Below are positions 51,202 to 64,000 of a stretch of DNA of 64,000 nucleotides, piece by piece. The stretch is from contig NC_080673.1 of assembly GCF_030445035.2 (NCBI RefSeq), forward strand, positions 37,692,365 through 37,756,364. The letters are read 5' to 3'. The number at the start of each line of letters is the position of its first letter. Position 1 is the stretch's first letter. Below the pieces are notes generated by a model, which was given only the letters and a program-made list of their open reading frames with translations, was not told where the DNA came from and searched no databases. This DNA comes from Dasypus novemcinctus (lineage: Eukaryota; Chordata; Mammalia; Cingulata; Dasypodidae). The translations under genes were made by a program, and so were the position numbers.

Positions 51202-54200
51202 CATTTGAAAGATAAAAATAATACATCAATTTTAATCTCAGCCACAATTACTTATGATGAGATGTGCATGCCTGGTGGATACTGCACAACTTCTCAGATC
51301 TTGGACTCGAGGTCAACGACACCCTTCTCTTATGTTCTACACTGAATTTCATGTGATACTTTTTTTTTTATCACAGCAACCACTAAAAATCCAGTTTCAC
51401 AAAGACATCGTATCATTAAAAGGGATGCAGCACAATCTAATGTGGATCTCTGAAGTCTCTCAAGTCAGTAGTTCATGTGGCATCCAACAGATGTTTCTGT
51501 ATTTCTCTCAAAAATTTAAAATATCCTGCAGTGCCCCTGTGAATTCTCTGTGGTATTCTGGTGTGCTTTGTTACAGAGTTTAAGAACTATAGGCAAAAAT
51601 ATTTCTTAGACATGCATGGAAGAAATTGGAATAAGGTAGATATGCCAAATAGAAGAGGAGAAATACTCTTGTTCAAATAATTTTTGTTCTTTAAAAATGT
51701 TAAGTTAATTTTGTATAATAGAGATACAACTGATTTTCACCATATAGAAACGATGTCTCCAAACCACATAAAACATTGCATATATTTTATTGTTCCATAA
51801 GATATATATTAAATTATTTTTGCCAAAAAATGTGTTAATATCAGATCAGAAAAAAATAATTCCATCATTCTACACATAAGTGTATGTATAATGTGTGGAT
51901 ATATGTATATATCTTTTTTTTTTTCGAATTTGCCTTCAACTGGTTTTACTGGCTTCCTCATTAATAAATTCAATCCATACCATGTGTTCATATTACATTT
52001 CATTGAGAGTCATGATTTTACTTTTAACACATCCCTATTCTTAAAAGTCACCACTCATATTGCTAGATTTTCCTCACTCTCAAATTTCTCCAAAGGTTTC
52101 AGCCTTTTACTATGTTCCTTGGCTTCCCTCTCTTTCCTTTCTTCTCTGGTTTATACCACTTCCAAATTCCCAAATTCCTCCCCTTTCCGACTACTTTGTT
52201 TCATGGTCTCCTTGCTGCTTCTGCCTTTGGAGCCTGATCGTCTCCCATGCAAAGTAGCTTATCACCACATTTACCTAAAAGATAGATTATCCCTAAAATG
52301 AAAAACTGTGGCTAGCTGTTGGAAAGAGTCGAATTTCATTATTCACACATTCCATATTAGCAAATTTTCCTACTTACTAAAATTTGTAACCTCAAATGTT
52401 GATAGTTAGCCTTCTTGCTTCAGTTCTCATGCTGTAAACAAGTATTCTTTTTTTGTGGTATATTAAGTGCCATATTTTTCACATTTGTGTGCTTTTTTTG
52501 GTGCGTGATTTTGCTGTTAGGTAAGCTTCATGTAGGCATGAATTATGGTGCTGTTGACTGTGAGTTCAATGTTAATGAATCAAGAAAACATATTAAATAA
52601 GATGTCTTTAACAGAAACATATATAAAATAACATTATGTATTGACCAGTTGACAAAAATGTTATGAGCAGAACCTTGCAGAAAATCCTCCTTTTATTTCC
52701 CCTAGGAGCAATGGTTCAGTATTCACTAATTAGGTGCTTGCAGTTACTTAAATATCATGAATAATGAAAGTTACCTGCAGTAATATCTTAAATCTATTTT
52801 GAGTTTACGTATGAGTCTGAGTGTGTGTATGTGTGTGAGAGAGGGGGAGAAAAATATGGGTGGGAGAGAATCTAATTCTAGTTGAAACAGAGAACATCGA
52901 CAAGTAGTCTTGAGAAGGAAACTCCTTTAACTTTAGATTTATTAAGTCTGATATGCCTATAGGTGTCGGACATAGATATGAACAAAAGATGGCTGGAAAT
53001 TTAAACCTGGAATTTGTTATAAGTGCATTGTCAAATTAGTGCAACGATACCATATATAAGAGAATTTTTTCAAGTAGAGAATTTTATCAAATGGAAAAAT
53101 GGTGATTTATGTTCTCTATTTTTATATATAGTTTTACCAACATTTTCCTAAAGATAAAGTGCAAAAGTGTAACTTCTAAAATTCACTGCCCTCATCGTTT
53201 TAAAGTGTCTGGAATGTAAAGGCCATTCTGTAATAGGTTTGGCAGTTTGAATGCTATTTTCCTACACTCTTTCAAAGCTGCCCCCACCTTCCTAACTGTT
53301 GGGGCTTCTCTAGGTAACATTGTTCTAAGGTACATAGGAATGTTCTCATGCACTCTGTTGTTCCTGCTGGGTTTTTTCCTACCATTGTTTACAAACTATC
53401 AGATAAAAATTATCTAAAAACTTAAAATTCCTTCTCCTGTTTGTAGACTGCAAGGCTTCTCTTCTCTCCATATTCCTGATTAGACTCACAAAGAAGAGAA
53501 CTTCTGACTAAATTTCCATCTTGGAAGAGTTTTGGAGGGTGCTTCCACTTGTCTCTACATTTCATTATTTGCTCCAAGATAAACAGTTGAGTTGAGGTGC
53601 ATTAGGCAGGATAACTGGCTTAGATGTCAAATGAAATAGTAATTAAAAGTACAACTTTTTCTGACCTAATTCTTTATTTTTCCTTATGTACCAAGCTATT
53701 CCTTAATCTAATTTTGGCATTTCCAGCAGTAATAGTATCTTAGAATTTTAAAAAATACCTATCTCCTTAAGCACTCTATCTGATCATCCCCTTACCATGA
53801 CAGGCTTTTAAGAATAATGCAAGTGCCATAGGAGCTCAGCCTGCTTGCCATCAACAACCCTCACGGTGCCAAGACACCTCATTTGGTAACAGAGTGAATA
53901 ATCCACTCTTCCTCGTACTATTTTTGGGCTGTGGTATAAGTAACCCATTTCTACAACTAATTCATTTCATTTTTCGTAGTTCAGAAAAAAATCACATTTT
54001 CCTCTCTTCTGCTTCTATCTTTCAAATGTTTAATCATTTAGAAGACTAAAACAAAATCAACTTTCTGCACAACCAAATACTGCCCATCTCTCACAGGCCA
54101 CCCAGCCTCCTCCTCCTTTTAGGGCTGGCTCCCTATATTACTGTACCCACCAGCAGCACCTATGTCTCCCAGTTTGCATTTGGTCATAATTGTAATAGTA

Positions 54201-54953
54201 CTTCTGTGAATAGTTTGAATGAGAAAGATTACAACATTAGGGTCTATTTATGAAGACGTTATTTTTCAAATAACAGCAATTGTGCTCTGTCCACCCTCAA
54301 TTTCATACCAAGTAGCAGACTCTCTTTATATCTCAATCTAATCCCAGAAATTTGCTTTCTTTTAATATTGACTATTGCATTTTAGCCATGAAGGCTTAGT
54401 CTTGATTATTTTTAAACTGTGATCTCTTACCTGAATCAATCTGACTCCTTCAGCTAACATTTAGAGGATTGAATTTGAATGGCATGGAAATGATCTGCTC
54501 TTTCTTAACAGTTCTTTTTCTGGTGTTGGGAAGGGCAGTAGAAAAACCATTTCCATTCATGGTCAGTTGCCTTACTTAGACTGTCTTTTTCTTTGTTGGC
54601 ATATCATAAACAGCCCTTTGTGAGTGGTGGTCAGTTGCTGTCCTCATTCCATTGATAATAACCCCTGATCTGACTTTGCTTCTCCAGGCTCATCTGAGTG
54701 GGCTGAGGCTCCAGATGTCGTTGCTGACATGGTACTCAATTCCAAACTATTCCCATAGAATCAGTGGTCCCTTGCAAGGTTCAGTTTCATTTTCAGATTG
54801 CCTCCAACCAGTGGTGTGAGGTCATTTTCCTCTAACATTTAAATCTCATTGCCCTATTCTGTATTGGTCCCAATGAATCTACAGCTTTCAGTATCATCCA
54901 ACCCTTGTGACCCAAATTCTGGGGCTGTGGGAGCTATTACATTCCACAGTGTG
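51202..54953. other. Intergenic DNA, nothing recognised
   Basis: AT-rich, with a short GT/GA-rich tract at about 52820-52850. The longest open frame (51891-52301, + strand) shows no domain and reads through T-rich DNA. Confidence 0.45.
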
Positions 54954-55600
54954 TGTGGCAGCTTGATATTATTTATGAATTTTTAAAAATATATATAAAT
55001 TAGGTTTGTAAACTGGTCTGTTCCTCTGGACATGACAGCCCTTTGTATTAGATTCAGGTGAGATGTCTGATTAAATTACGTTAAAATTAGGGCTTTAATT
55101 CAACCATATCAGCATTGAGTCCCTTGGCTGATATCAGACCCCTTGGGCTGATAGAACAGACTCTCACATGGAAGCAGACACAGAAAAAGAACATGGAGGA
55201 ATAGATAAAGTTCATTAGACATGGCAGAAGCCCCAGGAAGGGAGCTGAGCTTGATAGTCTACAGCTGACCTTGTGAAGAGGCCAGAGCAGCTGAGCACAG
55301 AAAGAAATGAGCCCCAGCAAGAGAGATGAGCCTTATGCCAGCCTACAGCTAAGATCAGAAGAAGCTGGGACCACGAAGTCTTAAGAGGAAGAAGGAAAGT
55401 TGAACGGTTGCAGACATCACCGGCCATCTTGCATCAACACATGGAAACAGACTTTGGTTGAGAAGGCACCTCTTATGGTACCTTGAGTTGGACTCTTTAG
55501 GGCTTTGTGACCGTAAGCTTCTACCCCAAATAAATACATTTTATAAAAGCCAACTGAGTTCTGGTACTTTGCTTTAGCACCCCTTTGGCTGACTAATACA
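54954..55600 (+). mobile_element. LTR, family X copy B (5-bp TSD)
   Basis: TGTGGCAG start, TAATACA end. The flanks are 'gtgtg' (54949-54953) and 'gtgcg' (55601-55605). It shares blocks with 18977-19555: 'agcttgatattatttatgaat', 'ttgagttggactctttagggc', 'aataaatacattttataaaagcc' and 'cacccctttggctgactaataca'. AATAAA sits about 70 bp from the 3' end. It is the longest of the three copies. Confidence 0.72.
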
Positions 55601-55737
55601 GTGCGTATCACCTGGAAACTGGGAATCTGAAGGACAGTCACTGCCTGGCCACACTGCTCTTGCTTCAGTTCTGGGAGCAGTTGAGAAAAGTCAACAAGAC
55701 CTGCAGCTAATTGGACATCCAACCAGGTAATAAGATA

Positions 55738-56215
55738 CTATGGTAGAAAGAATAATGCCACACATACACACACACCAAACAGTGATGTACACACCCTAGT
55801 TCCCAGAACCTGTGAATATTTTACCTCACATGGCAAAGGGATTTTACAATCTGATTAAGTTAAAGATCTTGAGATAGGGAAATTATCCTGGCCTGTCTAG
55901 GTGGACCCAATGCAATCAGGTAAAAGAGGGAAATAAGAAAAGAGGGAGGTAAGAAGGTCAAAATTGTGAGAGGAGCTGTGACAATGGAAGCAGAGGTTGT
56001 AGTGATGTGTTTTGCAGATGGAGGAAGGCGACAGGTCTCCACCAATGCAGGCTAGGAAACGGATTCTCCCCTAAGAATGCAGCCTTGCTGACACCTTGAT
56101 TTAGACTGCAAAAGCCATTCTGTACTTCTAACTTCCAGAACTGTAAGATAATACATTTTTGTTGTTTTAAGCCACTAAGTTTGCACCAATTTGTTACAGC
56201 AATGTTAGGAAACGA
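55738..56215 (+). mobile_element. MLT1-type LTR (ERVL-MaLR)
   Basis: Strong landmarks: 'ctagttcccagaacctgtgaatattttacctcacatggcaaaggga', 'gattaagttaaagatcttgagatagggaaattatcctgg', 'gtggacccaatgcaatca', 'acggattctcccctaag', 'gcagccttgctgacaccttgattt', 'tccagaactgtaagataata' and 'gttgttttaagccactaagttt'. It is nearly complete. Confidence 0.85.
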
Positions 56216-56219
56216 ATTT

Positions 56220-59084
56220 CAACATCAATAGAATCTTTTTGCTAACACAAAATTTACAAGTCATTTTAAGGTACCTCCCATCTAAGTATCCTCTTTTTCC
56301 AGTGGGAACATCCTCTCTTCAAGAATACTTTTCTCTTACTTTCAGGCACCTTATTTCGTTGGTCAAAACCTTTATAGCACCTGTTGGCAAAAATGGCATC
56401 TCAGTCAAGATCTGGGTTTAAGCTGAGTTTAGGGAATTCAAAACTGTTCTCAACAGGGGCCCTACCCTATTGCTGACGTAGCTTCTGATCATCTTACAAC
56501 CTCTGGGAGCAAGCAAGAGAAATCTCAACAGGTACCGCACAGCATTCTGTCATATTATTTCCATTTACCTCATGCCTAAGACATTGTAGAATTTAATACA
56601 CAGCTCACATTAATTTTTCACTAAAACCAGGGATGTGCTGGTAAATATTTAACAACTGGCTGGCAGAATAGGGTCAATTTTTAGCATTTGCCAATTTCCC
56701 TGGTATAAATATCCTACAGTGGCTGATTTCAAGCTACAAACTTGACAGTGAACATGGAGTTGGGAAAAGATGTGTAGTAGGACTCTATTATATAGTATTT
56801 CTATGGTACCGATACAGCAATAAATGCAAAGAACCTCAAGAACATAAATAATAGTAAAATAATTAGGAAATGATGAATTTTGAGTATCCATTACCTTTTT
56901 ATTTATTATAATTTACTTAACTATGCGTTTTTATAATTTAATTTTTAATAATGCCTATGTTTAACAACCAGCTCAAAAACTTCCTAAAAATTCTGGAACC
57001 AGCTCCAATGTATGACTAGGAAAAAAAAACACCCTGAAATAGTTTTATTCTTTTAATAAATAACAGGAATATTGTTTCTCAAATCCAGTGTTAGAAAGTA
57101 GAAAAGTCAAGATTTCAACCCAGGTTTTCCAAATGCAAATTTTGTTCTCTCTTCTGAATTTTACAGCCATATTTTGGGCTGCAAAACTTCTCATAGTAAG
57201 TTCTCCACCAAGATCTCTGGTTAAAGGTTACCAAGGATATAAAAGTAAGCAATTTTCTCTATCTCCCTCTTGAAAATTCATGATTAACACTAGCATATTA
57301 TATATTCTGAAAATTCATGATGTACATAAACTTAATTAACTTGAATTTAATTAACCCAGTGCTTCCCAACCTTATTTGACCAGAAATTTCCTCCCTAATC
57401 ATTTTATATTGTACCAATTAAATTCCAACAAATCTCATGTTCTGGGAGATCTGTTATATATATATGTCCATTTCACATTTGTGTTTTTCTCCCCACCTCC
57501 CCAAATTGCTGGAAGTTTATTGACCGCAGGAATTAAACCATGAATTCTTTTTTTCTCTCCTCAGCGTGTAAGAACTCAATACAATAAGATCTTGGTAGGA
57601 ATTTTTTAATTGATTCAAATTAACATAAATGCCAACAGGAAAATGGAAATACAGGTGCATTTCCCTGAGGAGATATCTTTTGCAAGATACAAAGATACCT
57701 TACTGATATATTTTAATTCAAACTCAAGATTTTCCTAAGCTATCAAAATTATCTCCACTTTTTGAATATTAAGGCCAGAAAGAAATTAAATCTTGCCTAA
57801 TAAGAAAGGAATGTTTTCATATTAGATATCCTTCAGGTATAATTTAAATCAGTCAAGCAATGAAAAGAGGATATTAAAAGTCTCAAATGGGAAGTATATG
57901 AATTTAGCTACATTACCCACTTTTCCTATTTAAATTGGGTTTTAAGAGCTTTGTCATGCTCCAGAACATTCCCATTGCATGTCAATCTGACTTGCAGTGT
58001 TTCTGGCTGTTAAATCATATGGCTTCAAAGTTAAACAGCAACAGAAATGAGCTGCACTTCATTCATTCATCAGAGACTTTAACCCCAAACTCAGAGGCAC
58101 TCAAAATTCATCAGAAGCTTAATTGAGAGCAATATTTTTGGAGGGCTTCCTGAAAAATGTATAATAGATTCCAACCCAGTCTTAGTAATAACCATGTTCC
58201 TCATTAAGGCAAGGTCTTAAGAAGTTTAGAAAAAGAAAAGAAAAAGAATATTATGTTATATATATAAAATATATATTTTATCATGTATCATATCATATAA
58301 ATTATTTTATTTTATTTACCTAATAAAATAAAAGCTTCTAGGGAGGTTTTCTGACAGCTAGCCCACAAAAGATATGCTTCTTATAAACATAAATTATCAA
58401 ACTTGCAAAAAAGACAAACAAATCTGGACTTGTTAGAGATAAAAGAAAATGTCAATCTGCCTATCACCAACAGATGGCATCAGTAGTCACTCACATAACT
58501 GACTTTGGACTAAGTACATATATAGAGAGGCTTTTGAAACTAATTTGTTTGTAAATAAGGAAACTGCTAGATCATTCCTTGAAGTATTTTGTGTCAAATT
58601 ATTTCCAGATATGCCATCGCTCTAGTTGCCTCTCTCATATCATATGTTATAAAGTTAAGAATGATTGCAAAAATGTATACAAGAGAAGTTGTGACTATAT
58701 TAATAGTGAACTAGAAAATGCTTTTACCTTGATAAGACAATGAAAAAGAGTCTCTATGAGTGTTTGAAATAATGTATTTGAAGGGCTGACTGAAAAAGAA
58801 TTTTAGAGAAATGTCCACTTGTTCATTCATTCCATAAATACTAATGATATGTATAATGTGTTAAATTACATGAAGACTAACTCTTATGGAAAGTGTTTTG
58901 CTTTTAGTAGATTTCACTGCCTTCCATTATACTTCTTTTGCCTATATTTTAACTTTTTAGCCTTTTATCTTGTTGATTCACTTTTAATTTAATAGTCTGC
59001 TTACTTTTTTGCAATTTGGAAATTTTTATTGAAGGAAATGTGTGCAACTCATTGAATATACATGTTTATGAATTTTCAAAAACT
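56220..59084. other. Intergenic DNA, nothing certain
   Basis: 57355-57480 ('cagtgcttcccaacc...') may be a hAT/MER-type end, weakly. A perfect 12-bp inverted repeat with a 5-nt loop ('ttttattttatt' / 'aataaaataaaa', 58305-58333) lies in an AT-rich tract. No gene-like frame was found. Confidence 0.4.
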
Positions 59085-62000
59085 GAACATGTTCATGATA
59101 TCAGCACTCACTATTGCCAAAAGTTAGAACCAACCCAAATGTCCATCAACAGATGGATGGATAAAAAAATGTGGTATATACATACAATGGAATACTACTC
59201 AGCTGTAAGAAGGAATACAGTGCTAATACATAGGATAACATGGATAAATCTTGAGGACCTTATGTTGGGTGAAACAAGCCAGGCACTGAAGGACAAATAC
59301 TACATGACCTCTCTGATTGGATTAAGCAAATCAAGGTGTCTCAGAGAGCTAGAGACTGGAAGATAGACTTATAGGAAATAGTGGGGAGAGGAAGATTGTG
59401 AGCTGACGCCTACACAGGCGAAATCTATGATAAAGTGGAGGTATGTAGTTGTGTGGTGAAGGGAAGGCAAGGGCATAGGGATACTATTGGGTTACTGGTT
59501 TAAGATGCTTGACAGGAGGCATCTGGCACAGGGTGCACCTGCGGCAGTCTTCTAGGGAGTGTGTGAGTGCTCATCTTGTCATAGTGTTATATCAGTGGGT
59601 AGAGATCCATACAATGAGTGGGAAAGTGTTGTACCCCCATCCTGGGGATGCCTGATGTTCTCAAACACAGGGGAGGGTGTCTCTCCAGAGCATGTTTGGC
59701 TCCCATGGGGGAGGATGGACTAATGTGTCAGGCCCTCAGCATTGTTGCAAGTATCTATGAATCTTGTCCTTTAAGTAGTGAAGCTTCCTTGTCATTGAGG
59801 GCCCGGAGGGGAAGGGGAGAGAGGAATAGAACAGATGGAAGAGGGGGTAACTGGGAGTCAATGGAAGTGTTCTGCAAGATCATGCAATGATGGATACAGG
59901 CCATGATAAATTTCACCGAAAATATATTAAAGTGTATAGTGTAAAATGTAAACCATAATGTAATGCAAAATTTATCAAAGTGTACAGTCTAAAATATAAA
60001 CCATAATGTAAACTATAATGGAACCATGATTAGTAGCTGTGTTTCAATATCTGTACATCAGTTGTGGCAAATGTAATATCCACATGTAAAAAGATCATTG
60101 TTGGGGAAGGGGGAAAAGGGTTTAATGCTGGATATACAGAAGTCCCCTATATTCTAAACGTGACTACTGTGACCTAAAACTTTTTTGAAGACATAATAAA
60201 TTTTTTTTAAAAGGATGCAGACACTGAGGAAGAAATGGAAGAAATTGCCTTGCAAATGTATGTTCAGGGCAACACCTATTACAGTGATGAAAGGCAAAAT
60301 GTCAAAAAAAAAAGGTTTATGATATTTTTCATTTTTAATACCCCAATTTATTTTTTATTTTATTTTAGTTTTTTTTTAAATTATTATGTATTCTATTTCT
60401 AATCTTTAAACCTGTCATTACTATTTCATTTTTCTACTAATTGAATTTGGCAATATATTAGGCTTCATTTTTGAAGAAGTTTATGATCACAGAGGTATTC
60501 AACTGGTGTGTGGTGTCATTCATGGGGGAGGCATGGGTGGGAGGGAGTTCTCCAGGGCATGTATATAGGGTATATAGATATGTTCAGATGTTCACTGGGT
60601 ATTGTCGTAGTGGGTAAAGTTACACACAACAGCTGAGTGAGTGCAGAGTTCCCATCCTGGGGAGCTCTGTCAGAGTTCCCATTCTGGGGAGCAACAATCC
60701 CCCAAATGCAAGAGCAAAAACAAGTGAAGAAGGATGATCCAATGATGGGCTCTTGATACTGATGACTATGCTTATGAGGCTGTCTGTATGAAATTTCTAC
60801 TAGGCCTAGAGCTGCAGGATGCCTAAGTGTTACCTCCTGAGAGCCTCCATTTGCTCAAATGTGGCCACTCTCTAAGCCAAACTAAACATGTAAATGCATT
60901 ACCTTCCCCCCAGTGCGGGACATGACCCCCAAGGATGAGCCTCCTTGGAGCCAAGGGGTTACTACCAAGCACCAGCTAGTGATGCAACTAGAAAAAGACC
61001 TTGAATAAAAGGGGGATTTGGTAAAGGCAAATGAGTTTATATGGCTAACAGACTTCAAAATGAGTCAGGAGGTCATCAGAGGGGCCATGCTTATGCACTT
61101 CTCAGCAGAATCCCAGAGATGGCCGAAGTAGATACAACCCGAGGTACTGGTTCTCCTGAGAGCCACAGAGACACTCTGGTTCTCTCACCAAGGAAGATGG
61201 CTCTGGAGTTCATTGCCTTGCCAGTGGGCCCTACTTTGTCAGTTGTGCTCCTCATTGTGATGGAGATGGACTCAGATGTGACCTCTCTACACATGCTTCT
61301 TCTGTCACTTTTCCTGAACCTGTGGTTGGCACTGGGGTTGGTGTATGTTCTGGAGACTTGAATCTCTGGACTGGCCATATGCCAGCTAGGCCCTACACCT
61401 CAGCAGAGTTGCAATACCTACTCTCTGGTTCACTGGACTTACACAGATCAGCTAACAGGGTGGTGAGGATGGTCAACCACCACACCAGGGAACTGAGAGG
61501 TCTACAACTGGAAGCATGAGAATCACATCCACCAATGATGTGGGATCTAAATCCCCTCTCAATTTAGAGGTGGAGTGGAAATCACCATCCAAGGGTCCTC
61601 AGGATGGAGGAATAAAATATGGATTAGAATGGACTTACTGGTATTCCACTATAGAATTATTGTGACTCTAGCAATGGAAGAAATTGTATCATCAACATGG
61701 CGACAGTGGCCACAGAAGTTGCTGAGGGCAGGAAGAGGGAAGAAGAGGTATGATATGGGGGCTTTTTCAGGACTTGGAGTTGTCCTGAATGATATTGCAG
61801 GGACAGATGCAGGACATTATATATTCTGCCATAACCCACTGAATGGACTGGGGGAGAGTGTAAATTACAATGTAAATATAATCCATGCTGTGTAGCAGTG
61901 CTCCAAAATATATTCCTCAAATGCAGTGAATGTGCCACATTGATGAAAAAGGTTGTTGATGTGGGAGGAGTGGGGGGGGTGAGGAGTGGGGTACATGGGC

Positions 62001-62090
62001 ACTTCTTATATTTTATAATGTAACATTTTATGATCTATGTATCTTTTTTAAAAAAAAAACAATAAAAAATACTTTTAAAAAATGAAAGGG
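59085..62090 (+). mobile_element. 5'-truncated L1: ORF2 end and long 3' UTR
   Basis: It begins inside the C-terminal ORF2 region ('cactattgccaaaagttag'), encodes KMWYIHTMEYYSAVRRNTV...LKDKYYMTSLIGLSK, and continues into the same long 3' UTR as 48726-51142, ending 'aatgtaacattttatgatctatg' plus an A-rich tail. It carries about 0.45 kb (about 60670-61120) that is absent at the matching place near 50265 in the other copy. A loose TSD may be 'attttcaaaaactgaa' (near 59075) and 'acttttaaaaaatgaa' (near 62072). Confidence 0.85.
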
Positions 62091-62109
62091 AATCTTTCCC
62101 TCATCCCAG

Positions 62110-63185
62110 AAGCCTCACTACCTTCCCTCCCAAGGGTGATCTAAGAGCATAGATTAGTTTGCCTAATATTTGTAGTTTACATATGAATGGAATCATATAG
62201 TTAGCACTCTTTTGCTTCATTTGTTCAACATTTTATTTGAGAAATTCATCTAGAAGCATGCTGGTAAGGTTTTTTTGTTTTTTTTTTTGTTTTTTTAAGA
62301 TTTATTCTTTATTTCTTTATTTCTTCCCCCCACCCCTGCATTGTCTGTTCTCTGTGTCCATTTGTTGTGTATTCTCCTCTGTGTCTGCTTGTATTCTCAT
62401 TAGGTGGCTCCAGGAACCGATCCTGGGACCTTCCAGAGCGGTAGAGCAGAGATATCTCTCTTGCACCACCTTAGCTAGCTCCCTGTTCTGCTACCTCTTC
62501 TCATTGTCTCTCCTCTGTGTTTCTTGTTGCATCACCCTGCTGCACCAGCTTCTCCACATCGGCCGGCAGTCCTGCGCAGGGTGGCACTCCCACGTGTGCT
62601 GGCACTCTACATGTGGCAGCTCGCCACGCCGGCCAGGTTGACTTCACTAGGAGACCCTGGGCATCGAACACTGGACCCTCTATATGGTAGACGGGAGCCC
62701 AAGTGCTTGAGCCACATCCATTTCCCCTGGTAAGGTTTTAACAACGGCTTTCTCCCACCATGGTCAATTTCAAGCTACCGGCATGACATCACTGATGACA
62801 GAGTTAGGAAGAAATGTATCGTCAGCTCTCAAGAGCTAATGTGAATCAGTTTTAGCATATCACTGAAGTCATCTGTATTGTAGCAGGCAATGTAGGGTAT
62901 TCATTCTCATTATTAACTAGCATTCCACAATTTATGCATTAAATCTGCTATTGATTGCTTATGCATAGTTTCTGGTTCAGGGCTACTAGGAATAGTGCTG
63001 TTATAAATATTCTTGTACATATTTTTTGGTGAACATATATAAGCATTTCTTTGGGTCTATACCTAGAAGTGGAATCACTGAATCATACAGTATGTATATA
63101 TTCAGATTTAGTAAATATTGTCAAGCAGTTTCCCAAAGTGGTTGTGCCCCTAATTTATATACCATCAAATGCTTTATTGTTTTTA
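62110..63185 (-). mobile_element. Old L1ME-type fragment, antisense, with SINE inside
   Basis: Antisense L1ME 3' landmarks: 'tatgaatggaatcatatag' and 'cttttgcttcatttgttcaaca' left of the SINE. To its right are 'attccacaatttatgcatt', 'attcttgtacatattttttggtgaac', 'gggtctatacctagaagtggaatcactg' and 'tttcccaaagtggttgt'. Old and diverged. Confidence 0.7.
62275..62726 (-). mobile_element. DAS-type SINE (variant), minus strand, with TSD
   Basis: T-rich tail complement, then 'attgtctgttctctgtgtcc', a body that differs from the standard copies ('ccaggaaccgatcctggga'), and the tRNA-like head near 62660-62725 ('gggcatcgaacactgg', 'cttgagccacatcc'). The TSD is 'ctggtaaggttttt' (62261-62274) and 'ctggtaaggtttta' (62727-62740). 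Confidence 0.88.
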
Positions 63186-64000
63186 ATTAAAATGTTCATT
63201 CTTATTTGACTTTTAATTTTTCACTCTTACTTTAAATTCCTATTTATCCTTTGTTCTTTATTCTATCATCTTACTATGATTTTTAATTTTATTCTTTTCC
63301 CTTGGTTTGAATGACTTAATTATGTTATAATTGTTCTCTTTTATACTTCCTTTATATTTTTCAACTTTAAAAATGTTTATTTGAAAATGTCTTGCTGAAG
63401 TTTGGTCGAGAAGAGATAGCAAGAGTTAACCCCCAAGTTAAAAAAGAAGATTTTGGAGACATACTTCTCATCCTTAACTCCAGAAATTTTTTGTAGCAAC
63501 CTCTCTAAATCCCAAATTTATCTTTTAGTGATTTTAAAGCAGGACCTATAAAAATTTTACCTGGAAAATGCAGGAAACTCATAGGTGGAAGAAAAACATA
63601 TTGAAATATTAATCTTTATTTTCCTTTATTACATTTCTCTTGCCCTTACCTCCATTAAAACAGGTAGTTCACTCTGACTCATTGCCTTGGCAGAGGATGT
63701 GACAGGGTAAAAAGGAATAGTCTAAGTGTTTTATTTCCAAAAGTTTAATCCGCATATCAATGGGAGGATTTATATTATACTATTGGTGTTGGTTCCAGAA
63801 ATATAATGTGTTCTTTCTTTGAATACTGAAGAAGAATTTTCCTGAATAAGAGTAAAAAATAGTACTAAAATCTAAGACATTATAGTTCTCAGACCCCGCC
63901 AACATAATCTCAGAAGTGCTTCCAGGGAAAGCATCAAGTTCCCAGGGAAGTGTCTAGGACCCTAAAAAAAGATGAACTTCACCCCGTTTCCCAGCTAACA
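63186..64000. other. Intergenic DNA, nothing recognised
   Basis: AT-rich, with no gene or nameable repeat seen up to the window edge. Confidence 0.45.

Overview
This is vertebrate nuclear DNA from a placental mammal, most likely an armadillo (Cingulata, probably Dasypus). The diagnostic signal is a set of six tRNA-derived SINEs of the DAS type. They share a tRNA-like head with A and B boxes and a purine-rich, (AAAT)n-like tail, and most have clear target-site duplications (TSDs). They sit among L1 elements with an unusually long 3' UTR that recurs many times. No bacterial or organellar features, CRISPR arrays, rRNA genes or intron-bearing host genes could be supported.

The left part (1-38925) is intergenic DNA built from layered repeats: a MIR, old antisense L1M pieces, a sense L1 ORF1 region carrying two LTRs and a SINE, a HAL1/L1-like element, a long antisense L1 with a SINE inside (12435-16330), a GC-richer solo LTR (16394-17180), MLT2-like and MLT1-like LTRs, L2 pieces, and a DAS SINE split in two by a 5'-inverted L1 (34273-36735). 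Between these lie long stretches in which I recognise nothing.

The centre (38926-51201) is a stack of four events. A Tigger1-like DNA transposon was hit by an approximately 9-kb L1 (39225-51142). That L1 later received a complete processed copy of the RBBP4 mRNA (40975-43286) and a DAS SINE (45731-46292). The RBBP4 copy keeps an open frame of 425 codons, part of its 5' UTR, its 3' UTR, an AATAAA signal, a long poly(A) tail and a perfect 15-bp TSD. It is the only intact protein-coding frame I can defend in the window. It lies directly behind the L1 5' UTR, the region that normally carries the L1 promoter, and just before the position where L1 ORF1 begins. This makes promoter capture a concrete, testable idea. 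RBBP4 is a histone-binding WD40 protein of PRC2, NuRD, SIN3-HDAC and CAF-1.

The right part (51202-64000) holds another copy of the 5-bp-TSD LTR family, an MLT1 LTR, a second L1 3' end (59085-62090), an old L1ME fragment with a SINE in it, and unique DNA. Nothing suggests a gene cluster or an operon-like system. The interest lies in retroposition, nesting and possible retrogene birth.
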